The notes under the pieces are model-generated. The model worked only from the letters and a program-made list of their open reading frames with translations, was not told the origin of the DNA and did no database searches. From Allosphingosinicella vermicomposti (GTDB lineage Bacteria; Pseudomonadota; Alphaproteobacteria; Sphingomonadales; Sphingomonadaceae): a stretch of 64,000 bases of DNA. Below are positions 8,715 through 18,864 of the stretch, in pieces. Each line of letters begins with the position of its first letter. The stretch's first letter is position 1. The stretch covers positions 930,001 to 994,000 of the forward strand of contig NZ_PXYJ01000001.1 of the NCBI RefSeq assembly GCF_003012815.1, read 5' to 3'. Made by a program: the position numbers and the translations under genes.

Positions 8715-9886
8715 CAGTCGAGCTCCGTCCGTGTCATGGCCAGCTTCCCGCCCTTGATCGCAAAGGCGAGCCGGCCTTCCACCAGGTCCAACGCATCACG
8801 GCCGAATTGGTCGAATCGCCACCCTTCCAGGATCGAAAGCCCGTCGCGCTTGCCCGCCGCGAGCAATTCCAGCTCTTGGGACTTCGCAATCAGCCGCGCC
8901 GCGACATTGCTCTCACGCGACCGGATCTTGAGCAACAATTTCAAAAGGTCAGCGACCAGGGCCCCTTCCTTGCCGAGACCCGGCATCCGCTCCTCGCGCG
9001 GCGGCATTTCGTCTGCGGGAAGTTCCTTTGCTTCGCCAATTGCCTGCATCAGCCGCGCGCCGATATCGTTCGACTTCCACGTCGGCGACAAACCGCGCAC
9101 ATTGGCGAGCGTGTCCTGCGATTTCGGCGGGTGCGATGCGATATCGGCCAGCGTCTCATCCTTCATGATGCGCCCGCGCGGCAGATTCTTGCCCTTGGCC
9201 TCCTTCTCGCGCCACGCCGCGATGGCCTTGAGGCGCCCCAGCACCTCGGCCTTGCGGCTCGGCATGCGGATGCGCTTCCACGCCTGATCCGGATCGACCG
9301 AATAATTGGACGGATCGCCAAGCCGCTCCATCTCCTGGTCCAGCCAGGCGCCGCGTCCGGTGGTTTTCAGCCGCTCGAGCATCTTCGGGAACAGCCCCGC
9401 CAAATGGGTGACATCGCCGATCGCGTAATCGATCTGGCGCTTGTCGAGGGGGCGGCGCGCCCAATCCGTGAAGCGCGCGCCCTTGTCGAGCCGTTCGTTA
9501 AGCAGGCTTTCGACGAGGTTCGAATAGCCAACCTGTTCGCCCAACCCCAGCGCCATCGCTGCGATCTGAGTGTCGAACAGAGGGAAGGGGGTCTTACCCG
9601 TCAGATTGTGGATGATCTCGATATCCTGACCGCCCGCGTGGAAGACCTTCAGCACTTCATGGTTGTCGACCAGCAATTCGAGCAGGGGTGAAAGATCGAT
9701 CCCTTCTGCCTTGGGATCGATCGCCGCAGCCTCGAACTGATCGCCGATCTGCACCAGGCACAGGTCCGGCCAATAGGTATTTTCCCGCATGAACTCCGTA
9801 TCGACAGCGACGAAGCTGGCGGCGGAAAGTCGTTTGCAAAGGGCGGCGAGCGATTCGCTGTCGGTAATCAACGGATGAATATGCAT
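8714..9886 (-). CDS. rnd: Ribonuclease D
   Basis: A DEDD-superfamily 3'-5' exoribonuclease that trims tRNA and other stable RNA precursors. The exonuclease motifs are clear: VDTEFMRENTYW, HAGGQDIEIIHN, and Y-x3-D in YAIGDVTHL. An HRDC domain follows (around AWREKEAKGKNLPRGRIMKD), as expected of a full RNase D. The start is taken at ATG 9886 (MHIHPLITDS, 390 aa), the usual N-terminus. The open frame extends upstream to a TTG at 9925 with another ATG at 9901, but that extension ([12 protein letters not shown]) has no family-like content. Confidence 0.93.
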   Translation of the reverse strand: MHIHPLITDSESLAALCKRLSAASFVAVDTEFMRENTYWPDLCLVQIGDQFEAAAIDPKAEGIDLSPLLELLVDNHEVLKVFHAGGQDIEIIHNLTGKTPFPLFDTQIAAMALGLGEQVGYSNLVESLLNERLDKGARFTDWARRPLDKRQIDYAIGDVTHLAGLFPKMLERLKTTGRGAWLDQEMERLGDPSNYSVDPDQAWKRIRMPSRKAEVLGRLKAIAAWREKEAKGKNLPRGRIMKDETLADIASHPPKSQDTLANVRGLSPTWKSNDIGARLMQAIGEAKELPADEMPPREERMPGLGKEGALVADLLKLLLKIRSRESNVAARLIAKSQELELLAAGKRDGLSILEGWRFDQFGRDALDLVEGRLAFAIKGGKLAMTRTELD

Positions 9887-9995
9887 AGGGCCAAGGCTCA
9901 TAGCTTGAGGGTGGCGCCTTGACAAAGCGGCTTATCCGGGGCGAAGCGCGGTCTTCTGTATTTTCCGTCCATTCCAGTTCGAAAGCAGTCAGACG

Positions 9996-11777
9996 ATGCA
10001 CGCCTACCGCACCCATAATTGCGCCCAACTCCGTTCAGCGGACGTGGGCAATCAGGTCAGGCTTTCGGGATGGATCCACCGCAAGCGCGATCATGGCGGC
10101 GTGCTTTTCATCGATCTTCGCGATCATTATGGCCTGACGCAGATTGTCGCCAATGCGGGCACCGAGGCGCTTCGCATCCTCGATGGCCTGCGCGCCGAAT
10201 CGGTCGTGACGATCACCGGCAAGGTTGTCGCGCGCGGCGGCGAAGCGTCCAATGCCAATCTTGCTACCGGCGAGATCGAGGTTCATGCCGAGGATGTCGT
10301 CGTTCAATCCTCCGCTCAGGAACTCCCCATGCCGGTCGCGGGCGAGGCCGAATATCCCGAGGATATCCGCCTGCGCTATCGCTACCTCGACCTGCGCCGC
10401 GAGCGCATCCACCAGAATATCGTGCTGCGTTCGAATGTGATCAGCTCAATCCGCCGCCGCATGATCGATCAGGGCTTTACCGAATTTCAGACGCCGATCC
10501 TGACCGCATCGAGCCCCGAAGGTGCGCGCGACTATCTCGTGCCGAGCCGCGTCCATCCCGGCAAATTCTACGCGCTTCCGCAGGCGCCGCAGATGTTCAA
10601 GCAGCTGATCATGGTCGCGGGCTTCGACCGCTATTTCCAGATCGCGCCCTGCTTCCGCGACGAAGACGCCCGTGCCGACCGCAGCCCGGGCGAATTCTAC
10701 CAGCTCGATTTCGAAATGAGCTACGTCACGCAGGACGACGTATTCAACGCGATCGAGCCCGTCCTCCACGGCGTCTTCGAAGAGTTCGCTAACGGCCGCA
10801 GCGTCTCGCCGCTGCCGTTCAAGCGCATCCCCTACAGGGAATCGATGCTGAAATACGGCAATGACAAGCCGGACCTCCGCAACCCGATCCTGATCACCGA
10901 CGTGTCGGACCACTTCAAGGGATCGGGCTTCGGCCTGTTCGACAAGATCGTGGGCGGCGGCGGCGTGGTCCGCGCCATCCCGGCGCCGGGCACGGCGGAC
11001 AAGAGCCGCAAATTTTTCGACGACATGAACGATTGGGCGCGTTCGGAAGGCCATGCGGGCCTTGGCTACATCACGCAGAAGAATGGTGAACTTGGCGGCC
11101 CGATCGCCAAGAACCATGGCGAGGAAGCGACCCGCAAGCTGATCGCGCAGCTCGGCCTTGGGCCGAATGACGGCATCTTCTTCGCTGCGGGCAAGGAAGC
11201 GCAGGCGGCGAAGCTCGCCGGCCTCGCCCGCACCCGCGTCGGTGAACAGCTCGGCCTGATCGATGAGAACCGCTTCGAATTCTGCTGGATCGTCGATTTC
11301 CCGATGTTCGAATATGATGAGGAAGCGAAGAAGGTCGATTTCAGCCACAATCCCTTCTCGATGCCGCAGGGCGAACTGGAAGCGCTGGAAACCAAGGATC
11401 CGCTCGATATCCTCGCTTATCAATATGACATTGTCTGCAACGGCGTGGAGCTGTCCTCGGGTGCAATCCGGAATCACCGTCCGGACATCATGTACAAGGC
11501 GTTCGAAATTGCAGGCTACAGCCAGGAAGACGTGGACACGAACTTCTCGGGCATGATCAACGCCTTCAAGTTCGGCGCGCCGCCGCACGGTGGCTCGGCT
11601 CCCGGCATCGATCGCATCGTCATGCTGCTCGCCAACGAACCGAATATCCGCGAAGTCATCCTCTTCCCGATGACGCAGAAGGCCGAAGACCTGATGATGA
11701 ACGCGCCCGCCGCCGTTACGGCAAAGCAATTGCGCGAACTCAACATCCGCGTCGTCGAGCCGCCAAAGGCTGGCTAA
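9996..11777 (+). CDS. aspS: Aspartate-tRNA ligase
   Basis: A 593-residue class IIb synthetase. The N-terminal OB-fold anticodon domain begins [12 protein letters not shown] and carries [20 protein letters not shown]. Motif 2 ([19 protein letters not shown]) and motif 3 ([12 protein letters not shown]) are intact, and the GAD insertion domain is present between them. Many alphaproteobacteria use a non-discriminating AspRS that also charges tRNA-Asn for GatCAB; I cannot decide that here. It looks monocistronic: a palindromic repeat follows and a divergent rnd lies upstream. Confidence 0.98.
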   Translation: MHAYRTHNCAQLRSADVGNQVRLSGWIHRKRDHGGVLFIDLRDHYGLTQIVANAGTEALRILDGLRAESVVTITGKVVARGGEASNANLATGEIEVHAEDVVVQSSAQELPMPVAGEAEYPEDIRLRYRYLDLRRERIHQNIVLRSNVISSIRRRMIDQGFTEFQTPILTASSPEGARDYLVPSRVHPGKFYALPQAPQMFKQLIMVAGFDRYFQIAPCFRDEDARADRSPGEFYQLDFEMSYVTQDDVFNAIEPVLHGVFEEFANGRSVSPLPFKRIPYRESMLKYGNDKPDLRNPILITDVSDHFKGSGFGLFDKIVGGGGVVRAIPAPGTADKSRKFFDDMNDWARSEGHAGLGYITQKNGELGGPIAKNHGEEATRKLIAQLGLGPNDGIFFAAGKEAQAAKLAGLARTRVGEQLGLIDENRFEFCWIVDFPMFEYDEEAKKVDFSHNPFSMPQGELEALETKDPLDILAYQYDIVCNGVELSSGAIRNHRPDIMYKAFEIAGYSQEDVDTNFSGMINAFKFGAPPHGGSAPGIDRIVMLLANEPNIREVILFPMTQKAEDLMMNAPAAVTAKQLRELNIRVVEPPKAG

Positions 11778-11787
11778 ACCCAGCCAC

Positions 11788-11869
11788 CGTCACCCCGGCG
11801 AAAGCCGGGGTCTCAGCCCGGACAGGCACATCTCTTGTCACGAGATTCCGGCTTTCGCCGGAATGACGC
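11788..11869. repeat. Interspersed palindromic repeat, family E copy 1
   Basis: Between the convergent aspS and greB ends there are two hairpins: CACCCCGGCGAAAGCCGGGG (11791-11810) and a second around TTCCGGCTTTCGCCGGAA (11846-11863). The second is the inverted partner of the first, so the whole block can fold as one long cruciform. It could act as a bidirectional transcription stop, though no T-run follows. Confidence 0.8.
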
Positions 11870-11877
11870 GGAAATTT

Positions 11878-12354
11878 TCAGATATAGGCTATCGAAATCA
11901 CCTCATATTCGCGCTCGCCTGCGGGCAGGCTTACCCTGCGCACATCGCCAACCCCAGCGCCGCGCACCGCGCGGGCCAAAGGTGAGTTCCAGCTGATCCG
12001 GCCCGCGCCCGCTTCCGCCTCGTCCTCGCCGACCAGGGTCACGACTCGCTCATTGTCGTCCTCATCAGCGAGTGTAACCGTGGCACCGAACAGCACCTTT
12101 CCAGCTTCCTGCTCCTTGGGCTCGACGATCCGCGCCGCCTTCATTCGCTTGGAGAGCCAGCCAAGGCGCCGGTCGATCTCGCGCAACCTCTTGCGGCCGT
12201 ATATGTAATCGCCATTTTCCGACCGATCGCCATTGCCGGCGGCCCAGCTGATCGTTTCGACCAGCTGCGGCCGCTCGACGGCAAACAGCCGCTCATATTC
12301 CTCGCGCAGACGGCGATAGCCGTCCGGCGTGATATAGTTCGGGCGGTCGTTCAC
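11878..12354 (-). CDS. greB: Transcription elongation factor GreB
   Basis: A 158-residue Gre factor that enters the RNA polymerase secondary channel and stimulates cleavage of backtracked transcripts. The N-terminal coiled coil carries the acidic tip pair in GNGDRSENGDYIYGRKRLREID. The C-terminal FKBP-like domain ends REYEVISIAYI. The GDYIYGRKRLREIDRR segment is typical of GreB rather than GreA. Start is GTG 12354, three bases after the stop of the transglycosylase gene, so the two form one unit. Confidence 0.95.
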   Translation of the reverse strand: MNDRPNYITPDGYRRLREEYERLFAVERPQLVETISWAAGNGDRSENGDYIYGRKRLREIDRRLGWLSKRMKAARIVEPKEQEAGKVLFGATVTLADEDDNERVVTLVGEDEAEAGAGRISWNSPLARAVRGAGVGDVRRVSLPAGEREYEVISIAYI

Positions 12355-12357
12355 GGC

Positions 12358-14400
12358 TCAGCTCGCGATGCGCTGGCCAAGATAATAAGACATGCGGTTT
12401 CCAACCGGCCCCACGGCGGAACGCCGCGGGTTGATCGTGTCGTAGACCACGGCATTTTCCAGCACACGCTGCACGTAATTGCGTGTTTCCTGGAAGGGAA
12501 TGTCCTCGATCCAGCGCAGCACGTCCGCGCCGGGGAGGCGTGGGTCGCCATTGGCGCGGATCCACTTGTTCACATTTCCCGGCCCGGCATTGTAGGCTGC
12601 AACCGCCATCGGCGCGAAATTGCCGTAGCGCGTCATCAGGTCCGCGAAATATTTGCTGCCCAGCATGACATTATATTGCGGGTCGACGGTCAGCCGCCCA
12701 AGCTCATAGGGCATTCCCATTTGCCCCGCGACCTCGCGCGCCGTGCCCGGCATCAACTGCATCATGCCCCGCGCACCGACATGGCTTTGCGCCGTGCGGT
12801 CGAAGGAGCTTTCCTGCCGCGTGATCGCATTGGCGAGCGTCCAATGGTGATCGTAAGCAGGCGGAACTTGGACGGTCGGGAAATTTGCCAGCGTATAGAC
12901 GGTCGTACCCTGACTACGCGCCTGACGCGCCACCCAGACGCCAAGGTCCGGCCGCGCAATCTGCCTCGCAAATTCGTCAGCCAGCGCATGCTCTTCCGGC
13001 GTGGTCAGCTGGTCGGACAGCGCCCGGATAAACAACGCCTGGTCCTCGCGGCGGCCCATCATGCCAAGAAGGCGGGTCGCCTGCACGATCGGACGACGCG
13101 CGAAGGCGGCGCGCGCTTCCGGCGTCGGGGTCACGCGATCGGTGGGCGAGGGGGCGGGGATCGGGCGGCCGAGCCGCTCCATCGCAAGCTGACCGTAAAA
13201 CTGATCTGGATAGGCCGCCGCTTCGTTCAGAAGTTGCGCCGACCGCTCGGCCTGACCCGCCTGCGTCGCGGCGCGTGCGGCCCAATAGAAGCCCTTCGCC
13301 CGCGTCTGCGGTGATCGCGCTGCACGGCCATAACGTTCGAACATGCCGATCGCGTCGACCGGGCGGTTGAGCCGATGGAGCGCCGTGGTGCCCGCTAGCC
13401 AGGTGAGGCTCGTATATTCGTCGCGCTCGCCATAGGGTTGATTGCTGACGTCGGTGCCTGCGGGATAAGCATCGTCCACCTGGCTCGCAATCTGATAAGC
13501 CGTCAGCCACTGGCTATCGGCCGCCGCCCCTCGCGCCATGATGAGCAGGGTTTCGAACCATTTTTCCGCATTGGCAGGCTTGGTGACGAGCGTGCGCGGC
13601 TGAGCAAGCAGGTTGCGCGCCGCAAGGCTCTGGCCCGTGCTCCGCATCCAGTTGGCGCGATCCCTCAGCAGACCCGCATCGCCCGTGCCGCTCGCCTGCG
13701 CCATATTAAGCTTCGCAGCTGCATCGGCTGTCCGCGTTTGCAATGCGATCCGCGCATCGTAAATCGCCCGCCGCGTTCCCGACGCATAAGGAAGCGCCCG
13801 CAGCGCGCTCGCCGTGTCGCCATTGTCGAGCAAGGTCTCCATTCGCCGGTCATGATCGGCGGGCGATAAGATGCGGCCAAAGGCGCTGAGCAGGCGGCTT
13901 TCCTCGGTCGTCGCCATGACGCCGCTGGCCCAGGCCGTGCGCGCGGCGGCCTGCGCTTCGGCCACCATGCCCTGCGCCTGCAGGGCCAGCGCATATTTCG
14001 CATGACCACCCGGCGTCAGCGGCGGGTGGACCCGGAAGAAGGCGACGACATCGCCCGGCGCGGTGGTGGCGGGATCGATCGCCCGTTCGGCATCGCGCCG
14101 CAGCCCCGTCTCGCCCGGGAAGCCGCGATACGTCATCAGAAAGGAGGCGTAGGCGGAGAACGGTTGATTGCTGCTTTGGCGCAGACTGTTCCACTGCGCG
14201 ATCGCTTGGCTGGTCGCGGGCGACACGGCAAAATTTTGGGCCTGTGGCGCAGCAGCCTGAGGCTGAACCTGCGGCGCAGGCACATTCTGCGCGACCTGGA
14301 CGGCGCCGGGAAGCAGGGTGCGGACGGCGACCGGACCGGTCGAGGCGACAGCGGCAACGGAGGCCGCGAGTAAAGCTATGGTCATCGCTCTTTTATGCAT
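12358..14400 (-). CDS. slt: Soluble lytic murein transglycosylase (Slt70-type)
   Basis: A 680-residue exported protein. The N-terminus is a signal peptide (TIALLAASVAAVAS), followed by a Gln/Pro/Ala-rich spacer and a long superhelical region (TPR-like, to about residue 500). The C-terminal SLT domain has the catalytic glutamate at E530 in AITRQESSFDRTAQS, then GARGMMQLMPGTAREVA and AVAAYNAGPGNVNKW. It cleaves the glycan backbone with 1,6-anhydro formation in the periplasm. ATG 14400 is chosen; an ATG five codons later is also possible. It is divergent from dapA. Confidence 0.94.
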   Translation of the reverse strand: MHKRAMTIALLAASVAAVASTGPVAVRTLLPGAVQVAQNVPAPQVQPQAAAPQAQNFAVSPATSQAIAQWNSLRQSSNQPFSAYASFLMTYRGFPGETGLRRDAERAIDPATTAPGDVVAFFRVHPPLTPGGHAKYALALQAQGMVAEAQAAARTAWASGVMATTEESRLLSAFGRILSPADHDRRMETLLDNGDTASALRALPYASGTRRAIYDARIALQTRTADAAAKLNMAQASGTGDAGLLRDRANWMRSTGQSLAARNLLAQPRTLVTKPANAEKWFETLLIMARGAAADSQWLTAYQIASQVDDAYPAGTDVSNQPYGERDEYTSLTWLAGTTALHRLNRPVDAIGMFERYGRAARSPQTRAKGFYWAARAATQAGQAERSAQLLNEAAAYPDQFYGQLAMERLGRPIPAPSPTDRVTPTPEARAAFARRPIVQATRLLGMMGRREDQALFIRALSDQLTTPEEHALADEFARQIARPDLGVWVARQARSQGTTVYTLANFPTVQVPPAYDHHWTLANAITRQESSFDRTAQSHVGARGMMQLMPGTAREVAGQMGMPYELGRLTVDPQYNVMLGSKYFADLMTRYGNFAPMAVAAYNAGPGNVNKWIRANGDPRLPGADVLRWIEDIPFQETRNYVQRVLENAVVYDTINPRRSAVGPVGNRMSYYLGQRIAS

Positions 14401-14505
14401 GCTGGACAGAGTGCCAACCCCCTCCTTATCAGGCGATGAATAGATTCCGCCGCCTTTGAGCCATTTCTATGCTCACATCGGCGCGATAAGGTGAAGGATA
14501 GACGC

Positions 14506-15381
14506 ATGTTTCGTGGTTCGATCCCGGCTCTGGTGACGCCGTTTCGCGACGAAGCGTTTGACGAGGACGCATTCCGCGCCTTCGTCGAATGGCAGATCGT
14601 GGAGGGAAGTCACGCGCTTGTGCCCTGCGGCACTACTGGCGAATCCGCGACGCTCTCCGCCGATGAACACATCCAGGTCATCCGCGCCTGTGTTGAACAA
14701 GCGGCGGGCCGGGTGCCGGTCATCGCCGGCTGCGGCGCCAACAATACGGCTGTGGCAAGGGAATTGATGCAGGCCGCGAAAAATGCCGGTGCCGATGCCG
14801 CGCTCGTCGTCGCGCCTTATTATAATCGCCCAAACCAGGATGGTATCTACGCCCATTTCGCCGCGCTGGCGGAAGCAAGTCCGCTCCCGATCGTCCTTTA
14901 CAATGTGCCCGGGCGGACCGTGACGGATATTAAACCCGAAACCGTCGCTCGCTTTGCCAAGCTCGATACCGTGGTTGCGATCAAGGATGCGTCGGGCGAC
15001 CTTGGCAGGGTCAGCGCGCATCGCTTGTCCTGCGGAACCGATTTCGCCCAGTTGTCGGGAAATGACGACATGACGTTGGGCTATATGGCGATGGGCGGCG
15101 TGGGAGCGATTTCGGTCACCGCCAACATCGCCCCGCGTCTCTGCGCCGATTTCCAGAATGCCTGCCTGGAAGGCCGCTGGACTGACGCGCTCGCCCTTCA
15201 GGATCGGCTCTATCCGCTTCATGCGGCGTTGTTCACTGACGCTTCACCCGGTCCTGCTAAATATGCGTTGAACAAAATCCGCCCCGAATTCTCACCCGAG
15301 CTCCGTCTGCCAATGACTCCACCTTCCGAAGCGAGCCGAAAGGCCGTCGACGCCGCGCTCGCTCATGCTGGCCTCGCCTGA
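14506..15381 (+). CDS. dapA: 4-hydroxy-tetrahydrodipicolinate synthase
   Basis: A 291-residue (beta/alpha)8 aldolase that condenses pyruvate and aspartate semialdehyde, the first committed step to lysine and meso-DAP. The Schiff-base lysine is K160 in [10 protein letters not shown], the catalytic tyrosine Y132 in LYNVPGRT, and the T43-T44 pair sits in [13 protein letters not shown] 14506 is preferred over GTG 14491: AAGGAT lies six bases upstream and the family starts at [13 protein letters not shown]. The stop overlaps the smpB start (TGATG). Confidence 0.98.
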   Translation: MFRGSIPALVTPFRDEAFDEDAFRAFVEWQIVEGSHALVPCGTTGESATLSADEHIQVIRACVEQAAGRVPVIAGCGANNTAVARELMQAAKNAGADAALVVAPYYNRPNQDGIYAHFAALAEASPLPIVLYNVPGRTVTDIKPETVARFAKLDTVVAIKDASGDLGRVSAHRLSCGTDFAQLSGNDDMTLGYMAMGGVGAISVTANIAPRLCADFQNACLEGRWTDALALQDRLYPLHAALFTDASPGPAKYALNKIRPEFSPELRLPMTPPSEASRKAVDAALAHAGLA

Positions 15382-15863
15382 TGGCCCGTCCGCGCCCCGA
15401 GGAATTCGACAAGAAGAAGATCGTCGCCGAGAACCGGCGCGCGCGCTACGATTATGCCATCGAGGATAAATATGAAGCGGGCATCGCGCTCACCGGCACG
15501 GAGGTCAAATCGCTCCGTTTCGGTGAGGGTTCGATCGCCGAGAGCTATGCCGAGGTGAAGGACGAGGAGGTGTGGCTCATCAACGCCAACATCCCGGAAT
15601 TCAGCCACGGTAACCGCTTCAACCATGAGCCCAAGAGGCCGCGCAAATTGCTGCTCAACCGGCGGCAGATCGACAAGGCATTCGGCGCCGTTGCCCGCCA
15701 AGGCATGACGCTCGTCCCGCTATCCATCTATTTCAACGGAAAAGGCCGCGCGAAGGTGGAACTGGCCCTTGCCAAGGGGCGCAAGGCCCCGGACAAGCGC
15801 GAATATCAGAAGGAAAAGGACTGGAAGAGGGAGCAGGGCAGGTTGCTGCGCCAACATGGCTGA
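15381..15863 (+). CDS. smpB: SsrA-binding protein SmpB
   Basis: A 160-residue OB-fold protein that binds tmRNA and positions it in stalled ribosomes for trans-translation. Signatures include [12 protein letters not shown] at the start, the [26 protein letters not shown] region (given here in two parts: [12 protein letters not shown] and [12 protein letters not shown]), and the basic C-terminal tail [14 protein letters not shown] that inserts in the decoding centre. No tmRNA gene is in the window. It overlaps dapA by one base and the DUF2062 gene by eight. Confidence 0.98.
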   Translation: MARPRPEEFDKKKIVAENRRARYDYAIEDKYEAGIALTGTEVKSLRFGEGSIAESYAEVKDEEVWLINANIPEFSHGNRFNHEPKRPRKLLLNRRQIDKAFGAVARQGMTLVPLSIYFNGKGRAKVELALAKGRKAPDKREYQKEKDWKREQGRLLRQHG

Positions 15864-16440
15864 ACTGGCTGACAAAGTAAGCCGCTGGCTCGCGAAGAAC
15901 GCGCCCAAACGGGAGGATCTGGCGGAAAATCGCCTGATGAGGCCGTTTGCGGGGCGTGTGCTCCGCAGCGATCTCTGGCGCTTCACCCGCCGTTCCGTTC
16001 CGCGCGCCGTGGGCCTCGGCTTGTTCGTCGGCATCTTCCTGATGATCCCTGGTCTGCAGATCATCGGCGCGGCGCTTATCTCCGTGCCGTTCCGCGCCAA
16101 TATTCCAATCGCTGCGGCGATGACCTTCCTGTCCAATCCAGCGACGACGCCCTTCATCCTGCTGGCCTCGATCGGGGTGGGCAACACGCTCGGATTTCAC
16201 GCCGATACTGGAACCTTCTACTCTCTCTATGAACGCGGTGCGGGCATAGGCGAATGGTTCTCATGGCTCGCTTCCGACGCAGCCCCCTCCATGGTTGTCG
16301 GTCTTGCCATCATTTCCGCAGTCGCAGCCGTTGTCGGCTATTTCGTGTCGAAATGGGGCTGGCGCTGGTGGACGGGCCGCAAGTGGCGCCGCCGCCAGCT
16401 CCGCACGCTTTTTTCCTCCACGGATTCGGAAAGCGTCTAG
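15856..16440 (+). CDS. DUF2062 membrane protein
   Basis: A 194-residue protein starting at ATG 15856 (MAELADKV), overlapping the smpB stop by eight bases. The DUF2062 region has a basic N-terminal segment, [12 protein letters not shown] at about residue 50, PGLQ, then the diagnostic SNPATTPF near residue 95. Two to three hydrophobic segments (about 50-80, 98-112 and 148-168) suggest an inner-membrane protein with a basic cytosolic tail ([13 protein letters not shown]). Function is unknown. It sits between smpB and the CckA-like kinase, an order I associate with sphingomonads. Confidence 0.85.
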   Translation: MAELADKVSRWLAKNAPKREDLAENRLMRPFAGRVLRSDLWRFTRRSVPRAVGLGLFVGIFLMIPGLQIIGAALISVPFRANIPIAAAMTFLSNPATTPFILLASIGVGNTLGFHADTGTFYSLYERGAGIGEWFSWLASDAAPSMVVGLAIISAVAAVVGYFVSKWGWRWWTGRKWRRRQLRTLFSSTDSESV

Positions 16441-16443
16441 CTC

Positions 16444-18825
16444 TTGGCGGCGTCCGTCCTCGCGCTATCCGGAACCCGCCTGTCGCGCGTCTGGCCGGGC
16501 CTGCTCGCCGCCACCTCATTCTTGATTGCCGCCACAGCCCTGCTCGTCACAGCCGGCAGCTGGCCGTTCGCTCTGGCCTTCGGTGCCGGCACTTGCGTCG
16601 CCGCTGCTCTGATCCTCGCCCGCGAAAGTGCTCGCGCGCCGGCCCAGCGCCGCGTGCCGGAAACTATTCTCGACATCCCGCTTCTCCGCGCCGCGCTCGA
16701 CGGATCGGGCGTCGCCATGGCGGTGACGGACCAGGGCGGGCAACTCCTCACTGCCAACGAACTCTATGGCGAATTGATGGGCGGCTACCCATCGCCCGAA
16801 AATCTTCCCGCCGACCATAGCGGGCGCGAGGATGCCGCCGAAGCGGCAGCCCGCGCGCGCCGGGAAGGCGAGGTGGCCTTTCGAGCCTGCGACGGTAAGG
16901 GCCGCGCACTGATCGGGCACGCCCGCCGCACAGGCCAAGGCGGCGTCTTTCTCCTCTGGACCTTCACACAATCGGGCACCACCGATCTCGCGCTCGAAGC
17001 CGAACAGATGCTCGGTGGCGAGGCGGGTGCGCGACTGGGAGAAGCTGGCGTGATGGCTGCGCTCGTTGACGATCAGGGCCTCGTCGTCGCGGCCAACCGC
17101 GCCTTTGCCGCCCGCGCGACGGGCCGGGCGGACGGCGATGCCACCGGAGCGCCGCTCATCGACCTGATCCTCGCGAGCGAGGTCGGCCAATTTTCCTATG
17201 CCATCGAAGGGCAAGGCGGCGCGCCTCTCCGCATCGTCCAGGTGCCGGTGGGCGAGGGGGGGGGGCAGTTCACTCTCTTCGCGATCCTCGACGATCATGG
17301 CGGCGGCCTCGCGCGGCTGATGCGCGATGATCGCGGCAATGTGAACGCGCTTCTCGACATGCTTCCGCTCGGCCTTGCCCTGGTCAATGTCGACGGGCGC
17401 TTCGTCTATTTGAACAAGGCTTTCCGGAAGGCGGCGGGGCTCGCGCCCGATGCCCGGCCTGTCTACCCCGGCGATCTCGTGGTTGACGAGGATAAGGGCT
17501 CCGTTTCCGATCTCGTTCGCCGTTTCGCGCGCGGTCCGTCAATGTCCAGCGACATGGCCGTCACCCTGAAGTCCAACCCCGATGAGCCCGTCGCCCTCAC
17601 TGTCGCGGGTGCCCGCGGCCTTGGCGAAGCGACCGTCCTCCTGTCCCTCAAGGACAATAGCGAGGAGGATCGCCTGAAGCGTCAGGTCGCGCAGGCCACG
17701 AAGATGCAGGCTGTGGGCCAGCTCGCGGGCGGCGTCGCGCACGATTTCAACAATATCCTCACCGCGATCCTCGGCCATTGCGACCTCATGCTGATGCGCC
17801 ACACGCCGGGCGACAGCGATTATGACGATATCCAGCAAATCCGGTCCAATTCGAACCGCGCCGCAGGCCTGACCCGCCAGCTCCTCGCTTTCTCCCGGCA
17901 GCAGACCTTGCGCCCGCAGGTGCTCCAGCTTCCCGACGTGATCGCCGAAGTTTCGAACCTGTTGAAACGGCTGCTCGGCGAAACCGTCACGCTACAAACC
18001 AAGCATGGCCGAAATTTGGGTGCCGTCCGCGCCGATCCGGGCCAGCTTGAACAAGTGATCGTGAACCTCGCCGTAAACGCGCGAGACGCCATGCCGCAGG
18101 GGGGCACGCTCACTATTCAAACCTTCGGCGTCTCGGCCGTGGATGTGCGCAAGATGGGGCACGATGTGCTCCCGATAGGCGATTACACCGCTTTGCGCGT
18201 TACCGATACCGGGACCGGCATATCGCCGGCCAATATGGTCAAGATTTTCGAGCCCTTCTTCACGACGAAGGAGGTGGGGAAGGGGACCGGCCTCGGCCTT
18301 TCCACCGTCTACGGCATCGTCAAGCAATCGGGCGGCTACATCTTCGCGGATTCCGAATTGGGCGCGGGTACCTCGATCACCATCTACTTGCCCGTCAACA
18401 AGTCCGAACCGGTCCGGCCTGCCAAGGTCAAGGCGAAAGAGCAGACGCCGGAGCTTTGGGGCACGGGCACGATCCTTCTCGTCGAAGACGAGGCCATGGT
18501 CCGCGCCGTCGCCGAGCGCGCGCTGACCCGCCACGGCTACACCGTCCTCACCGCCGAAAATGGCGAGGCGGCCCTCGAAATTCTGGCGCGCGGCGAGCAG
18601 GTCGATCTCATGATATCGGACGTTGTCATGCCGACGATGGACGGCCCCACGACCGTCCGCGAAGCCCGCAAGACGCGGCCCGATCTGCCCATCCTTTTCA
18701 TTTCCGGCTATGCGGAAGAACAGTTGCGCAAATCGATCGATCTCGAAAAAGTCGCTTTCCTCGCAAAACCCTTTTCGGTTCAAAAGCTTGCCGAGGCCGC
18801 ACGCGACGCGCTCGTGAAGAAATAA
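16444..18825 (+). CDS. cckA: Hybrid sensor histidine kinase, CckA-like
   Basis: A 793-residue protein: two N-terminal membrane segments (residues about 15-55), PAS-type sensor regions (about 75-390), HisKA with phospho-accepting H433 in GGVAHDFNNILTAILGHCD, a HATPase domain with the N box and GTGLGLSTVYGIVKQSGG, and a C-terminal receiver with D726 in MISDVVMPTMDG. This architecture and the HisKA wording match CckA, which through ChpT controls the cell-cycle regulator CtrA and switches between kinase and phosphatase. Start is TTG 16444, three bases after the DUF2062 stop. A 10-G run at 17256-17265 lies between sensor segments. Confidence 0.88.
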   Translation: MAASVLALSGTRLSRVWPGLLAATSFLIAATALLVTAGSWPFALAFGAGTCVAAALILARESARAPAQRRVPETILDIPLLRAALDGSGVAMAVTDQGGQLLTANELYGELMGGYPSPENLPADHSGREDAAEAAARARREGEVAFRACDGKGRALIGHARRTGQGGVFLLWTFTQSGTTDLALEAEQMLGGEAGARLGEAGVMAALVDDQGLVVAANRAFAARATGRADGDATGAPLIDLILASEVGQFSYAIEGQGGAPLRIVQVPVGEGGGQFTLFAILDDHGGGLARLMRDDRGNVNALLDMLPLGLALVNVDGRFVYLNKAFRKAAGLAPDARPVYPGDLVVDEDKGSVSDLVRRFARGPSMSSDMAVTLKSNPDEPVALTVAGARGLGEATVLLSLKDNSEEDRLKRQVAQATKMQAVGQLAGGVAHDFNNILTAILGHCDLMLMRHTPGDSDYDDIQQIRSNSNRAAGLTRQLLAFSRQQTLRPQVLQLPDVIAEVSNLLKRLLGETVTLQTKHGRNLGAVRADPGQLEQVIVNLAVNARDAMPQGGTLTIQTFGVSAVDVRKMGHDVLPIGDYTALRVTDTGTGISPANMVKIFEPFFTTKEVGKGTGLGLSTVYGIVKQSGGYIFADSELGAGTSITIYLPVNKSEPVRPAKVKAKEQTPELWGTGTILLVEDEAMVRAVAERALTRHGYTVLTAENGEAALEILARGEQVDLMISDVVMPTMDGPTTVREARKTRPDLPILFISGYAEEQLRKSIDLEKVAFLAKPFSVQKLAEAARDALVKK

Positions 18826-18864
18826 AGCTTCACGTTTCGCTGCCCAGCGCCTAGACTTGGTTTC

